In this document: piece by piece, positions 32,466-40,869 of the stretch
Layout of the letters: every line of letters begins with the position of its first letter
How positions within the stretch are numbered: the stretch's first letter is position 1
Source: Thermus filiformis
Lineage (GTDB): Bacteria; Deinococcota; Deinococci; Deinococcales; Thermaceae
DNA: 64,000 nt
Assembly (NCBI RefSeq): GCF_000771745.2
Contig: NZ_JPSL02000039.1
Location: 434,001-498,000 of the forward strand
Reading direction: 5' to 3'
The notes under the pieces: generated by a model
Seen by the model: only the letters and a program-made list of their open reading frames with translations
The model's database searches: none
What the model was told of the DNA's origin: nothing
Position numbers and translations under genes: made by a program

Positions 32466-32479
32466 CAAACGCTCGTTAG
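32466..32479. promoter_or_regulatory. PaaR operator
   Basis: CAAACGCTCGTTAG matches the reported PaaR consensus CNAACGNNCGTTNG at every defined position. It lies 6 nt upstream of the paaR ATG, over the expected transcription start. Confidence 0.8.
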
Positions 32480-32483
32480 GTTT

Positions 32484-32511
32484 AGGATACCCCGGGAAAG
32501 GGAAGGGACAA
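32484..32511 (-). promoter_or_regulatory. paaR-paa operon promoter
   Basis: -35 TTGTCC (32511-32506) and -10 TATCCT (32489-32484) are 16 nt apart on the minus strand, immediately upstream of the PaaR operator. Confidence 0.65.
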
Positions 32512-32521
32512 GTGTCCCGGA

Positions 32522-32935
32522 TCACACTCCCTTCCAGCGGGCCTCGAGGCGGCCAAAGAGGGCCTCCAGGCGTGAGCGGGGCAGGATCACCTGCTCGGTG
32601 CGGCCCGTCCCGATGAGGTCCCCCAGCTCGTTGTAGACCTCCACCCGGGCGTGGACCCGGTTCCCCTCCGTCCGCTCGTGGACCGCCACCACCCGCACCC
32701 GCATCCCCACCAGGGCCGGGGCCAGGTGGCGGGCCTCCACGTAGCTCCCGATCCCCTCCTCGCCCTCCTCCAAAAAGGGCAGGATGATCTTCCGGCCCGC
32801 CAGCTCCATGTGCTTGACCATCCAGTAGGTGGCGTAGACGGGGTGGACCGGGCCCAGCTCCTCAAAGTCCACCGTCATCTCCGGCGTGACCACGGTCTCA
32901 AAGACCGCCTGATATCCCGGGGGGATGGGCTTCAT
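32522..32935 (-). CDS. hotdog-fold thioesterase-like protein
   Basis: This is a 137-residue single hotdog protein with VHPVYATYWMVKHMELAGR and GSYVEARHLAPALVGMRVRVVA. It resembles the fluoroacetyl-CoA thioesterase/YbgC-like branch. It is likely to hydrolyse an acyl-CoA related to the pathway. It is the last gene of the importer-paaI-paaK transcript and overlaps paaK by 4 bases. Its stop lies just upstream of the paaR promoter. Its precise substrate is unknown. Confidence 0.8.
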   Translation of the reverse strand: MKPIPPGYQAVFETVVTPEMTVDFEELGPVHPVYATYWMVKHMELAGRKIILPFLEEGEEGIGSYVEARHLAPALVGMRVRVVAVHERTEGNRVHARVEVYNELGDLIGTGRTEQVILPRSRLEALFGRLEARWKGV

Positions 32936-34269
32936 CTCGGCCTCAGGTCCAGGACCCGCTTGAGCTTGCCCCCCTCGCTCCTGGGAGCCTGGCCGGGAGG
33001 GAGGAGGGTCACCTTCATGCTGACCCCGATGGTGTCCTTAACCTTGTGGGCGATCCTCTCCCGGAGGGCGTGGAGCCGGTGGTCGGCCTCTATCACCTCA
33101 TCGGAGAGGAGCTCCTGGCCGATCTCCCGGAAAAAGGCCTCCGAGACCTCCACCTTGAGCTCGGCCTCGTCCAGGGTGCCCTCGCGCCGGACCACGATCT
33201 GGTAGTAGGGCTCCACCTCGGGGATGCCCAAGAGGACCGCCTCCACCTGGGTGGGGTAGACGTTCACCCCCCGGATGATGAGCATGTCGTCCGTCCGGCC
33301 CAGGACGGGCCCCATGCGCACGTGGGTGCGGCCGCAGGCGCAGGCCTCGTAGGTGAGGAAGGTGAGGTCCCCCGTCCAGTAGCGGAGGAGGGGCATGGCC
33401 TCTTTGGTGAGGGTGGTAAGGACCAGGACCCCCACCTTCCCCTCGGGGAGGGGCTCACCCGTGTCCGGGTCCACCACCTCAGGGAGGAAGTGGTCCTCCC
33501 AGATGTGGCTCCCCTGGCGCTCCTCCACGCACTCGTTGGCCACCCCGGGGCCGATGATCTCGGAGAGGCCGTAGATGTTGGTGCTCCTCACCCCGAGCCC
33601 CTCGTCCACCTGCTTCCTTATGGCCTCGGTCCAGGGCTCGGCCCCAAGGACGGCGTACTCCAGGGAAAGCGCCTCCGGCCCGATTCCCCGCTTGCGGAAC
33701 TCCTCCGCCAGGGTCTGGGCGTAGGAGGGGGTGCAGCTGATCACCTCGGGGCGGAAGTCCTGGATGAGCATGAGCTGCCGCTCCGTCATCCCCCCGGAGA
33801 CCGGGACCACGGTCATCCCCAGCGCCTCCGCCCCCCCGTGCAGGCCCAGCCCCCCGGTGAAGAGGCCGTAGCCGTAGGCGTTGTGGAGCATCATCCCGGG
33901 CCGGGCCCCGGCGGCGGCCAGGGAACGGGCCACCACCTCGGCGAAGACCCGGAGGTCGCCCTGGGTGTAGCCCACCACGGTGGGCTTGCCGGTGGTGCCG
34001 CTGGAGGCGTGGATCCGGGCCACCTCCTCCCGGGGCACGGCGAAGAGGCCGAAGGGGTAGTGGTCCCGGAGGTCGGTCTTCCGGGTGAAGGGGAGGCGGG
34101 GAAGGTCCTCCAGGCCCCGGAAGCGCCCCGGGTCCACCCCGGCCTCGTCCAGAAGCCTCCGGTAGAAGGGCACCCGCTCGTAGACGTACCGGACCACCCG
34201 CCTAAGCCGTTCCTCCTGCAGCGTCCTAAGCTTCTCCCTGGGCAGAGTCTCGAGCTCCGGTTGGAACAT
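32932..34269 (-). CDS. paaK: phenylacetate-CoA ligase PaaK
   Basis: This is a 445-residue AMP-forming ligase that activates phenylacetate to phenylacetyl-CoA, the inducer and first intermediate. The P-loop-like motif IHASSGTTGKPTVVGYT is near residue 87, NIYGLSEIIGPGV near 228, YWTGDLTFL near 300 and the C-terminal GRTDDMLIIRGVNVYPTQVE near 320. Start ATG 34269 follows GGAGGTGAAGG. It overlaps paaI by 44 bases. Confidence 0.96.
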   Translation of the reverse strand: MFQPELETLPREKLRTLQEERLRRVVRYVYERVPFYRRLLDEAGVDPGRFRGLEDLPRLPFTRKTDLRDHYPFGLFAVPREEVARIHASSGTTGKPTVVGYTQGDLRVFAEVVARSLAAAGARPGMMLHNAYGYGLFTGGLGLHGGAEALGMTVVPVSGGMTERQLMLIQDFRPEVISCTPSYAQTLAEEFRKRGIGPEALSLEYAVLGAEPWTEAIRKQVDEGLGVRSTNIYGLSEIIGPGVANECVEERQGSHIWEDHFLPEVVDPDTGEPLPEGKVGVLVLTTLTKEAMPLLRYWTGDLTFLTYEACACGRTHVRMGPVLGRTDDMLIIRGVNVYPTQVEAVLLGIPEVEPYYQIVVRREGTLDEAELKVEVSEAFFREIGQELLSDEVIEADHRLHALRERIAHKVKDTIGVSMKVTLLPPGQAPRSEGGKLKRVLDLRPR

Positions 34270-34642
34270 CCTTCACCTCCAATCGGTACACGGTTCCGGT
34301 GAAGAGGGCCACCCTCTCCGGGCCATCTTCCCCCAGGCGGAGGACGTCCACCCGGTAGGTGGCGGTCCTGCGGGACAGGAAGACCTCCTGGGCCACGGCC
34401 CGCACCCTCTCCCCGGCCCGGACCGGGCGGAAGTAGTCCATCCGGGTGGAGAGGGCCACCGCGGGCCCCCGGGAGTTGCTGGCCAGGGCGAAGGCGCTGT
34501 CCGCCAGGGCGTAGAGGAAGCCGCCGTGGCCGGTGCCGTGGAGGTTCAGGTGGGCCTTTTCCACCCTTCCTTCCACCACCGCCTCCCCCGGCCCCAGGGA
34601 AAGGACCTTCAAGCCCAGCGTTTCCATGAAGGGGTCGCTCAT
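34226..34642 (-). CDS. paaI: PaaI-type acyl-CoA thioesterase
   Basis: This is a 138-residue hotdog thioesterase with the PaaI signature HLNLHGTGHGGFLYALADSAFALASNS. PaaI releases CoA from aromatic and dead-end CoA intermediates. Its last 14 codons overlap paaK, and its start overlaps the livF-type gene by 4 bases. The C-terminal tail after VKDVPTG is probably not essential. Confidence 0.93.
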   Translation of the reverse strand: MSDPFMETLGLKVLSLGPGEAVVEGRVEKAHLNLHGTGHGGFLYALADSAFALASNSRGPAVALSTRMDYFRPVRAGERVRAVAQEVFLSRRTATYRVDVLRLGEDGPERVALFTGTVYRLEVKDVPTGARDSAQGEA

Positions 34643-35361
34643 GTTCCCTCCTCTGCCCGGATCCCCAGGTAGGCCTCCACCACCCGGGGGTCGTTCAGGA
34701 GGTCCTGGGCCGCGCCCTCCAGCACCACCTCCCCCGCCTCCATCACGTAGGCCCGGTCGGCCAGGGAGAGGGCGATCCGGACGTTCTGCTCCACCACGAG
34801 GAGGGTCGTCCCCCCCCGTTTGAGCTCCCCCAGGACCCGGTAGATCTCCCGCACCATCAGGGGGGCCAGGCCCAAGGAGGGCTCGTCCAAAAGCAGGACC
34901 CGGGGCCGGCCCATCAGGGCCCGGGCCAGGGCCAGCATCTGCTGCTCGCCCCCGGAGAGGGTGGCCGCGGGCTGGGTCCGCCGCTCCTTGAGCCGGGGGA
35001 AAAGGGCGTAGACCCGCTCCAGGTCCTCGGAAAGCCCCCCGCCCCGCCGGAAGCGGGCGAAGCCCCCCAGGAGCAGGTTGTCCTCCACGCTGAGGCCCGG
35101 GAAGAGGGCCCGCCCCTCCGGCACCAGGACCAGGCCTCGCTCCAGAAGGGCCTCCGGGCTCCTGGGCTTCACCTCGAGCCCCCCCAGGACCACCCGGCCC
35201 GAGGCCCGGGCCAGGCCCAGGATCCCCCGGAGGACGCTGGTCTTCCCCGCCCCGTTGGGGCCGATCAGGGCCACCGCCTCCCCCTCCTCCAGGCGCAGGT
35301 GGACGTGCCGGGCCGCCTCCAGCGCCCCGTAGCGGACGGTGAGGTCCTCCACCCGGAGCAC
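34639..35361 (-). CDS. livF: Liv-type ABC importer ATPase LivF (second set)
   Basis: This is a 240-residue ATPase with Walker A GPNGAGKTS near residue 36, LVPEGRALFP, the signature LSGGEQQMLALARALM, Walker B LLLDEPSLGLAP and VVEQNVRIALSLADR. It partners the ATPase half of the adjacent fusion protein. It sits directly upstream of paaI and paaK in one operon, which suggests that this importer serves aromatic acids. Confidence 0.93.
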   Translation of the reverse strand: MLRVEDLTVRYGALEAARHVHLRLEEGEAVALIGPNGAGKTSVLRGILGLARASGRVVLGGLEVKPRSPEALLERGLVLVPEGRALFPGLSVEDNLLLGGFARFRRGGGLSEDLERVYALFPRLKERRTQPAATLSGGEQQMLALARALMGRPRVLLLDEPSLGLAPLMVREIYRVLGELKRGGTTLLVVEQNVRIALSLADRAYVMEAGEVVLEGAAQDLLNDPRVVEAYLGIRAEEGT

Positions 35362-37100
35362 TAGGCCACCTCCCCCAAATAGGCCTCCCGCACCCGGGGG
35401 TCCTTCTGGACCTCCCGGGGGCTGCCCTCGGCCAGCTTCTCCCCGTAGTGCATGACCACCACCCGGTCCACCAGGCCCATGACCAGGTCCATGTCGTGCT
35501 CCACCAGAAGCAGGGTCACCCCCTCCTGGGAAAGCCGCCTTAGGAGGCGGGCGAGCTCCCGCTTCTCCCCCGCCCTAAGCCCCGCCGCCGGCTCGTCCAA
35601 AAGGAGGAGCTCGGGAGAGGCGGCCAAGGCGCGGGCGATCTCCAGAAGCCTTTGCTGCCCCGCCGTCAGCCGGCCCGCCTTCTCCAGGGCGAGCTCCTCC
35701 AGGCCCACCCTCCTCAGGGCCTGGAGGGCGGTGGAAAGGAGGGCCTCCTCCTCCTTTTGGTGCAGGCCCAGAAGGACGGGGAAAACCCCCGCCCGCGCCC
35801 GGGCGAAGGCCCCCAGGGCGGCGTTCTCCAGGACCGTGAGCTCGGGGAAGAGGTGGGGGTGCTGGAAGGTGCGGGCCAGGCCCAGGCGGTGGACGGCCTC
35901 CGGGGGGAGGCCGGTGACGTCTTGGCCCTTGAAGAAGACCCGCCCCCCGGTGGGGGCCAGGACCCCGGTGATCAGGTTGAAGGTGGTGCTCTTCCCCGCC
36001 CCGTTGGGCCCGATCAGGCCCAGGATCTCCCCCCGCCTAAGCTCAAAGCTCACCCCGTTCACCGCCAAAAGCCCTCCGAAGGCCTTGGAAAGCCCCTCCA
36101 CCTTCAAAAGGACCTCCCCCGTCCGCCCCCGCTCCTTTTCCGGCAGGGGCGGGGCCTGGGGGAGGGGGCGGGGCCTCCTGGGAAGGAGGCCCTCCAGGTA
36201 AGGCCAGAGCCCCCGGGGGGAGAGGAGGAGGATGCCCGCCAGGATGAAGCCGTAGGCCACGCTCTCGTAGTTCCCGGAGCGGCCGAGAAGAAGGGGCAGA
36301 AGGTCTTTAAGCCAGTCCTCGAGGGCGGTGATGAGCCCCGCCCCCAAAAGCACCCCGGGGATGCTCCCCACCCCGCCCGCCACGGCCATGATCAGGTACT
36401 TGATGCTGGCCTCGAGGGAGAAGGGGGTGGGGTTCACGAAGCGGAGGAAGTGGGCGTAAAGGAAGCCCGCCACCCCCGCCAGGGCCCCGGAGAGGAGGAA
36501 GGCCAAAAGCCGGAGCCGGGCCGGGCTCCCCCCGAAGCTGGCCGCCACCAGCCCCTCGCCCCTGAGGGCCAGAAAGGCCCGCCCCCAGGCGCTTTGGCGC
36601 AGGTTGGAAAGGGCGAGGACCGCCAGGGCCAGAACCAGCCCGGCGAAGACCCCGTAGGGCCGGGCCTCCTGCAGGGAAAGGCCCAGGAGGGAAAGGGAAG
36701 GCAGGTCGGTGAGGCCGGTGTGCCCCCCGGTGAGGCCCACCAGGTTCCCCGCCAGGATGAAGACCGCCACCTGCCAGGCGATGGTGGAAAGCGGGAGGAA
36801 GTGCCCTTTTAGCCGCACCGTCACCCCCCCCAGGACCAGGGCGAAGCCCAGGGCCATCCCCACCCCGGCCAAAAGGCCCAGCCAGGGGGAGAGGCCGAGC
36901 CGCACGGTGAGGAGGGCGGTGGTGTAGGCCGAGGCCCCCATGAAGGCCGCCTGGCCGAAGCTGGTCATCCCCGCAAGGCCGGTGAGGAGGTAGAGGGAAA
37001 GCGCCACCAGGCCCCCGATGGCGAAGAAGACGTAAAGGGTCAGGTAGCCGGAGGGAAGGACCAGGGGGACCAGGGCCAGGAGGAACCAGAGCGCCCTCAT
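35361..37100 (-). CDS. fused LivM permease - LivG ATPase
   Basis: This is a 579-residue fusion of the second permease and an ATPase. Residues 1-315 are hydrophobic with LivM motifs (TGLAGMTSFGQAAFMGASAY, LSGALAGVAGFLYAHF). After a Pro-rich linker, residues 325-579 form an ATPase with GPNGAGKSTTFNLITG, TAGQQRLLEIARALAASP, LLLLDEPAAGL and VEHDMDLVMGLVDR. Such LivMG fusions occur in several bacteria. It overlaps both neighbours (1 base with livF, 4 with livH). Confidence 0.93.
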   Translation of the reverse strand: MRALWFLLALVPLVLPSGYLTLYVFFAIGGLVALSLYLLTGLAGMTSFGQAAFMGASAYTTALLTVRLGLSPWLGLLAGVGMALGFALVLGGVTVRLKGHFLPLSTIAWQVAVFILAGNLVGLTGGHTGLTDLPSLSLLGLSLQEARPYGVFAGLVLALAVLALSNLRQSAWGRAFLALRGEGLVAASFGGSPARLRLLAFLLSGALAGVAGFLYAHFLRFVNPTPFSLEASIKYLIMAVAGGVGSIPGVLLGAGLITALEDWLKDLLPLLLGRSGNYESVAYGFILAGILLLSPRGLWPYLEGLLPRRPRPLPQAPPLPEKERGRTGEVLLKVEGLSKAFGGLLAVNGVSFELRRGEILGLIGPNGAGKSTTFNLITGVLAPTGGRVFFKGQDVTGLPPEAVHRLGLARTFQHPHLFPELTVLENAALGAFARARAGVFPVLLGLHQKEEEALLSTALQALRRVGLEELALEKAGRLTAGQQRLLEIARALAASPELLLLDEPAAGLRAGEKRELARLLRRLSQEGVTLLLVEHDMDLVMGLVDRVVVMHYGEKLAEGSPREVQKDPRVREAYLGEVA

Positions 37101-38083
37101 TCCTCCCCCTCCAGGGCCCGCGTCCTCAGGCTTTGGTAAAACAGGGCGGGCAGAAGCAGAACGAACACCAGGGCCTCCTTGTACGCGCTGGCGTAGAACG
37201 AGGTAAAGGACTCAAAGAGGGAGACCAAAAAGGCCCCCAAGAAGGCCAGGGGGTAGCTGGCGAGCCCCCCCAGGATCGCGGCCACGAAGGCCTTGAGGCC
37301 CAGCATGAAGCCCATGAAGTAGGCGGCGTTGGTGAGGGGGGCCAGAAGGAGGCCCGCCACCCCCGCCATCCCGCTCGCCAAGGCCACCGCCACCCTCCCC
37401 CCCTCCTCCGGCCGGATCCCCATCAGCCGGGCCCCCAGCCGGTTCTGGGCGCAGGCCAGAAGCGCCTTCCCGTACAGGGTGCGGAAGAAGAGGTAGAGGC
37501 CCAGGGCGGCCAAAAGGGCGAAGCCGTAGACCAGGAGGGCCTGGTAGGAAAGCCCCACCATCACCTCCCCCCGTAAGAGGGGCTCGGGGCGGTACTGCTC
37601 GGGGCCGAAGAAGACCAGGCCCAGGGCCTGGAAGGCCACGTGAAGCCCCACAGCCATGATCAGGTAAGAGAGGACCGTCCCCTCCCGCATGGGCTCAAAG
37701 AAGAGGCGGTAGGTGGAGACCCCCAGGGCGAGCACCAGGGCCAGGCTCGCCAGGTAGGCCAGGGGGGCGAGGCCGCGCGCGAGGAGGGCCAGGAGGAAAA
37801 GCCCCGCCCCCAGAAGGAGAAGCCGGGCCATGAAGCGGAAGGACCGCCTCTCCAGCGCCGCCCAGACCAGAAGGAAGGCCAGGCCCAGGTAGAGGGTCCC
37901 GGGAAGCCGCCCCTCCAGGAGCCAGACGTAGGACAGGGGGGCGAACATCATCAGCTCCCCGATGGGGACCAGGATCACCCGGGTCACGGCGAAGACCAGG
38001 ACCATGGCCAGGGCCAAAAGGCCGTAGATGACCCCGTTCTGCAGAGCGTCCAGGAGGAGGAAGAGGAGGAGGGTGGCGTCCAT
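37097..38083 (-). CDS. livH: Liv-type ABC importer permease LivH (second set)
   Basis: This is a 328-residue hydrophobic permease with about eight or nine spans. The start LLLDALQNGVIYGLLALAMVLVFAVTRVILVPIGELMMF is a LivH-type N-terminus, and AVALASGMAGVAGLLLAPL matches the conserved central loop. It has an N-terminal insertion relative to the first set. It partners the LivM half of the fusion and lies three bases after the binding-protein gene. Confidence 0.92.
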   Translation of the reverse strand: MDATLLLFLLLDALQNGVIYGLLALAMVLVFAVTRVILVPIGELMMFAPLSYVWLLEGRLPGTLYLGLAFLLVWAALERRSFRFMARLLLLGAGLFLLALLARGLAPLAYLASLALVLALGVSTYRLFFEPMREGTVLSYLIMAVGLHVAFQALGLVFFGPEQYRPEPLLRGEVMVGLSYQALLVYGFALLAALGLYLFFRTLYGKALLACAQNRLGARLMGIRPEEGGRVAVALASGMAGVAGLLLAPLTNAAYFMGFMLGLKAFVAAILGGLASYPLAFLGAFLVSLFESFTSFYASAYKEALVFVLLLPALFYQSLRTRALEGEE

Positions 38084-38086
38084 GGG

Positions 38087-39259
38087 CTAGCGGAAAGTGC
38101 GGATGAGCTTCCAGCGGCCGCCTTCCACCTGAACCATCACCGCCGCGTCCTCAAAGCGCAGGCCCAGGTGGTCCTCCTTGCTATAGGTGAAGACCCCGTG
38201 GGTGGCCACCACGCCCCGGGTGGCCTCGATCTCGTCGCGCAAGGCGGCGCGGAAGGCGGCGAGGTCCTTGTCGGGGTCGGCCTTCTTGAGGGCGCGCTCG
38301 AGGGCCGGCCTCAGGATCAGCCAGGCGTCCCAGGCGTGGGCCCCGAAGGTGGAGTAGCTCCCGATGCCGTACTTGGCCTCGTAGCGCTGGATGTAGTCCA
38401 GGGCCACCCGCTTGGTGGGGAAGGCCGCGGGAAGCTGCTCCGCCACCAGGATGGGGCCGGCGGGGAGGAGGGTCCCCTCCACGTCCTTGCCCCCCACCCG
38501 CAGGAAGTCGGGGTTGGCCACCCCGTGGGTCTGGTAGATGAGCCCCGCGTAGCCCCGCTCCTTCAGGGTGCGCTGGGGCAGGACGGCCGGGGTGCCGCTC
38601 GCCCCCACCAAAACGGCGTCGGGCCTGCGGGCCAGGATCCGGAGCACCTGGCCGGTCACCGAGGTATCGGTGCGGTTGTAGCGCTCGCTGACCACGAGCT
38701 GGAGCCCTTTGGCCTTGAGCTCCGCCTCAAAGAAGCGGGCCCAGCCCTCCCCGTAGGCGTCGTTGAAGCCGATGTAGCCCACCGTCCTCACCCCTCGGGC
38801 CGCCATGTCCGCCACAATGGCCCGGGCCATGAGCTCCTCCGTCTGGGGGGTCTTGAAGACCCAGAACCGCTTGGCGTCCACGGGGTAGATGATGTCCTTG
38901 CTGGCGGCCAGGGAGATCATGGGCACCTTGGCCTCGGCCACCACGTCAATCATGCCCAAGGAGGCGGGGGTGGTGGTGGTGCCGATCACGGCCACCACGC
39001 CCTCCTCCACGAGCCGCCGCGTGTTCCGCACCGCCTGGGTGGTGTCGGAGGCGTCGTCCAGGATGGTGAACTGGACCTTCCGCCCCGCCACACCCCCCGT
39101 GCGGTTCAGGATCTCCTCCAGGATGAGGAAGGTGTTGCGCTCGGGAATCCCCAAGGAGGCCGCGGGGCCAGTGGCCGAGACCACCACCCCCACCTTCAGG
39201 GCCCCTTGCGCCAGAGCCGCCGCCGTGAGAACCAGAAGGACCGCCAAACCTCGTTTCAT
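38087..39259 (-). CDS. Liv-type ABC importer binding protein, probably for aromatic acids
   Basis: This is a 390-residue periplasmic binding protein (Peripla_BP_6). The signal peptide MKRGLAVLLVLTAAALAQG is followed by LKVGVVVSATGPAASLG and VQFTILDDASDTTQAVRN. Members of this family bind branched amino acids or aromatic carboxylates. It heads an operon that continues through paaI and paaK, which favours phenylacetate or a related acid; this is inference. A strong GAAAGGAGG precedes the ATG. The promoter and an operator-like site lie 45-100 bases upstream. Confidence 0.9.
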   Translation of the reverse strand: MKRGLAVLLVLTAAALAQGALKVGVVVSATGPAASLGIPERNTFLILEEILNRTGGVAGRKVQFTILDDASDTTQAVRNTRRLVEEGVVAVIGTTTTPASLGMIDVVAEAKVPMISLAASKDIIYPVDAKRFWVFKTPQTEELMARAIVADMAARGVRTVGYIGFNDAYGEGWARFFEAELKAKGLQLVVSERYNRTDTSVTGQVLRILARRPDAVLVGASGTPAVLPQRTLKERGYAGLIYQTHGVANPDFLRVGGKDVEGTLLPAGPILVAEQLPAAFPTKRVALDYIQRYEAKYGIGSYSTFGAHAWDAWLILRPALERALKKADPDKDLAAFRAALRDEIEATRGVVATHGVFTYSKEDHLGLRFEDAAVMVQVEGGRWKLIRTFR

Positions 39260-39301
39260 CCTGACCTCCTTTCGCCTTCACCCGGTACACCGGGCGAGTG
39301 C

Positions 39302-39319
39302 CAAACGAACAGCCGTTAG
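39302..39319. promoter_or_regulatory. PaaR-like operator with widened spacing
   Basis: Half-sites CAAACG and CGTTAG are separated by 6 nt, against 2 nt in the PaaR site at 32466. The site lies just downstream of the predicted start of the importer-paaK transcript. Confidence 0.5.
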
Positions 39320-39332
39320 GCGTTTCACCGCA

Positions 39333-39361
39333 AGTTTATTCAGGGACCTTTGTCCCGTCAA
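39333..39361 (-). promoter_or_regulatory. promoter of the importer-paaI-paaK operon
   Basis: On the minus strand -35 TTGACG (39361-39356) and -10 TAAACT (39338-39333) are 17 nt apart. The predicted leader is about 65 nt and contains the operator-like site. Confidence 0.7.
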
Positions 39362-39389
39362 GGCCCGGGGTGGGACCGGGCCTTTGGGC

Positions 39390-40349
39390 TCAGATCACGT
39401 GCTCGGGCAAGCCCTGGAGGGGGGAGGGGCGGGTGGGCAAGGGGGCGTCCTCCAGGGAGAGGAGGGGGCTCCCCTCCAGGAACCAGCTCTTGGGCGTCCG
39501 GTGCCCCCAGAGGGTCTGCCGCCGGGGGTCGTTCAGGCTCCAGCGGAGGGGCGGGTGGTCGGGGTCCACGGTGAGGTAGTCGGAGGTGTAGAGCTCTATG
39601 CGGTGGCCGTCGGGGTCTTTGAGGTAGAGGAACATGGCGTTGGAGATCCCGTGCCGCCCGGGGCCCCGCTCAATCCGGTCCGTCTGAACCGCGCCCGCCA
39701 GGATGTCCGCCGCCCGCAGAATGGCCATGGGGTCCGGAAGCCAGTAGGCGAAGTGGTGGAGCCTGGGGCCCTCCCCGTTGGTGAAGGCGATGTCGTGGAC
39801 GTTCCCCTTCCGGTGGAGCCAGCTCGCCCAAAGCCTCCCCTCCTCGTCCTCGGTGTACTCGGTGAGGCGGAAGCCCAGCCGCTCCCGGTAGTACCGGGTG
39901 GCCTCCCCCACCTCCGGGGAGAAGACGTTGAAGTGGTCCAGGCGCAAGATGCCGGGCCCCCGGTGCTCGTGGTAGCGCTGGAGGACCCGTTCCAGCTTCT
40001 CCGCCCGGTGGTAGAAGGCCAGGGGGTAGCCGAAGGGGTCCTGCACCCTCAGGATGCGGGGGCGGCCCCAGTCCGCCTCCTCCCGGTGGGGAAGCCCCTC
40101 CTCCTCGGCCCAGCGCAAAAGGGCCTCCAAAGCCTCCTCCCCGTCCACCTTGAAGCCCAGGGTGCGGACGGCGGGGAAGGGAGCCTGGGTGAGCTTGAGG
40201 CTCCACTCCAGCTCCTCGTACCCCCGGAGGTAGGCGCTCCTTCCCTCCTGCCGCTCCAGCCGGAAGCCCAGAAGCCCCCGGTAGAAGCCCAGGCTGGCCT
40301 CGAGGTCCCGGACCCAAAGCTCTATGAAGCCTACCCGTACGATGCCCAT
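39390..40349 (-). CDS. hpaD: homoprotocatechuate 2,3-dioxygenase (HpaD-type extradiol)
   Basis: This is a 319-residue type I extradiol dioxygenase with two vicinal-oxygen-chelate halves. Metal ligands are expected in LRLDHFNVF (His), GEGPRLHHFAYW (His) and DPDGHRIELYTSDY (Glu). It cleaves 3,4-dihydroxyphenylacetate next to the hydroxyls to a muconate semialdehyde, the substrate of HpaE. It is the last gene of the hpa operon, 9 bases after hpaC. Confidence 0.92.
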   Translation of the reverse strand: MGIVRVGFIELWVRDLEASLGFYRGLLGFRLERQEGRSAYLRGYEELEWSLKLTQAPFPAVRTLGFKVDGEEALEALLRWAEEEGLPHREEADWGRPRILRVQDPFGYPLAFYHRAEKLERVLQRYHEHRGPGILRLDHFNVFSPEVGEATRYYRERLGFRLTEYTEDEEGRLWASWLHRKGNVHDIAFTNGEGPRLHHFAYWLPDPMAILRAADILAGAVQTDRIERGPGRHGISNAMFLYLKDPDGHRIELYTSDYLTVDPDHPPLRWSLNDPRRQTLWGHRTPKSWFLEGSPLLSLEDAPLPTRPSPLQGLPEHVI

Positions 40350-40358
40350 ACTCCCCTC

Positions 40359-40802
40359 CTAGCAGATCCGCCGGTACGCCCGGTGAAAGTAGACCAGAGG
40401 AAGCCCCATCTCGCCCAGGTGGACCTCCTCCACCCGGCCCACCACGATCCGGTGGTCCCCCCCAAGGTGGTGGGCCTCGAGGCGGCAGACCAAGGTGGCC
40501 AAGGCCCCCCTCACCCGGGGGGGCTCCCCCTCCAGAAGCGGCCCCTCCAGGGCCTTCCGGCCCGCGAAGTGGTCCGCCACCCCCTCCTGCCCCTCCCCCA
40601 GGAGGCTCACCGTGAACCGGCCCGCCTCCAGAAGGGCGGGGAGGAGGTGGGCGCGCTCGCTCACCCCCAGGGCCACCAGGGGGGGCTCGAGGGAGAGGGA
40701 GAAGAAGGCGCTCGCCGTCATCCCCCGCCCCCCCGCCAGGACCACCGTCACCCCGCTGGGGAAGCGGCTCATCGCCTCCTTGAAGGCCTGCTTGTCCCCC
40801 AT
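40359..40802 (-). CDS. hpaC: HpaC, flavin reductase of 4-HPA monooxygenase
   Basis: This is a 147-residue split-barrel flavin reductase that supplies FADH2 to HpaB using NADH. The family motifs FPSGVTVVLAGGRGMTASAFFSLSLEPPLVALGV and GGDHRIVVGRVEEV are present. It is slightly shorter than the Thermus thermophilus protein in the loop before GRGMTA. ATG at 40802 was chosen because AAGGAAGG precedes it; in-frame ATGs at 40820 and 40844 are alternatives. It follows hpaB across a hairpin element. Confidence 0.9.
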   Translation of the reverse strand: MGDKQAFKEAMSRFPSGVTVVLAGGRGMTASAFFSLSLEPPLVALGVSERAHLLPALLEAGRFTVSLLGEGQEGVADHFAGRKALEGPLLEGEPPRVRGALATLVCRLEAHHLGGDHRIVVGRVEEVHLGEMGLPLVYFHRAYRRIC

Positions 40803-40840
40803 TTCTGCGCCTTCCTTCATGCACCCACCCCCCCGGAACA

Positions 40841-40867
40841 CCACCCCTTCCAGCCAAGCTGGGGTGG
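40841..40867 (-). repeat. stop-proximal hairpin element after hpaB
   Basis: On the minus strand CCACCCCAGCTTGG starts 2 nt after the hpaB TGA, and GGGGTGG closes a 7-bp outer stem. The inner stem is shortened relative to the full copies. Confidence 0.65.
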
Positions 40868-40869
40868 TA

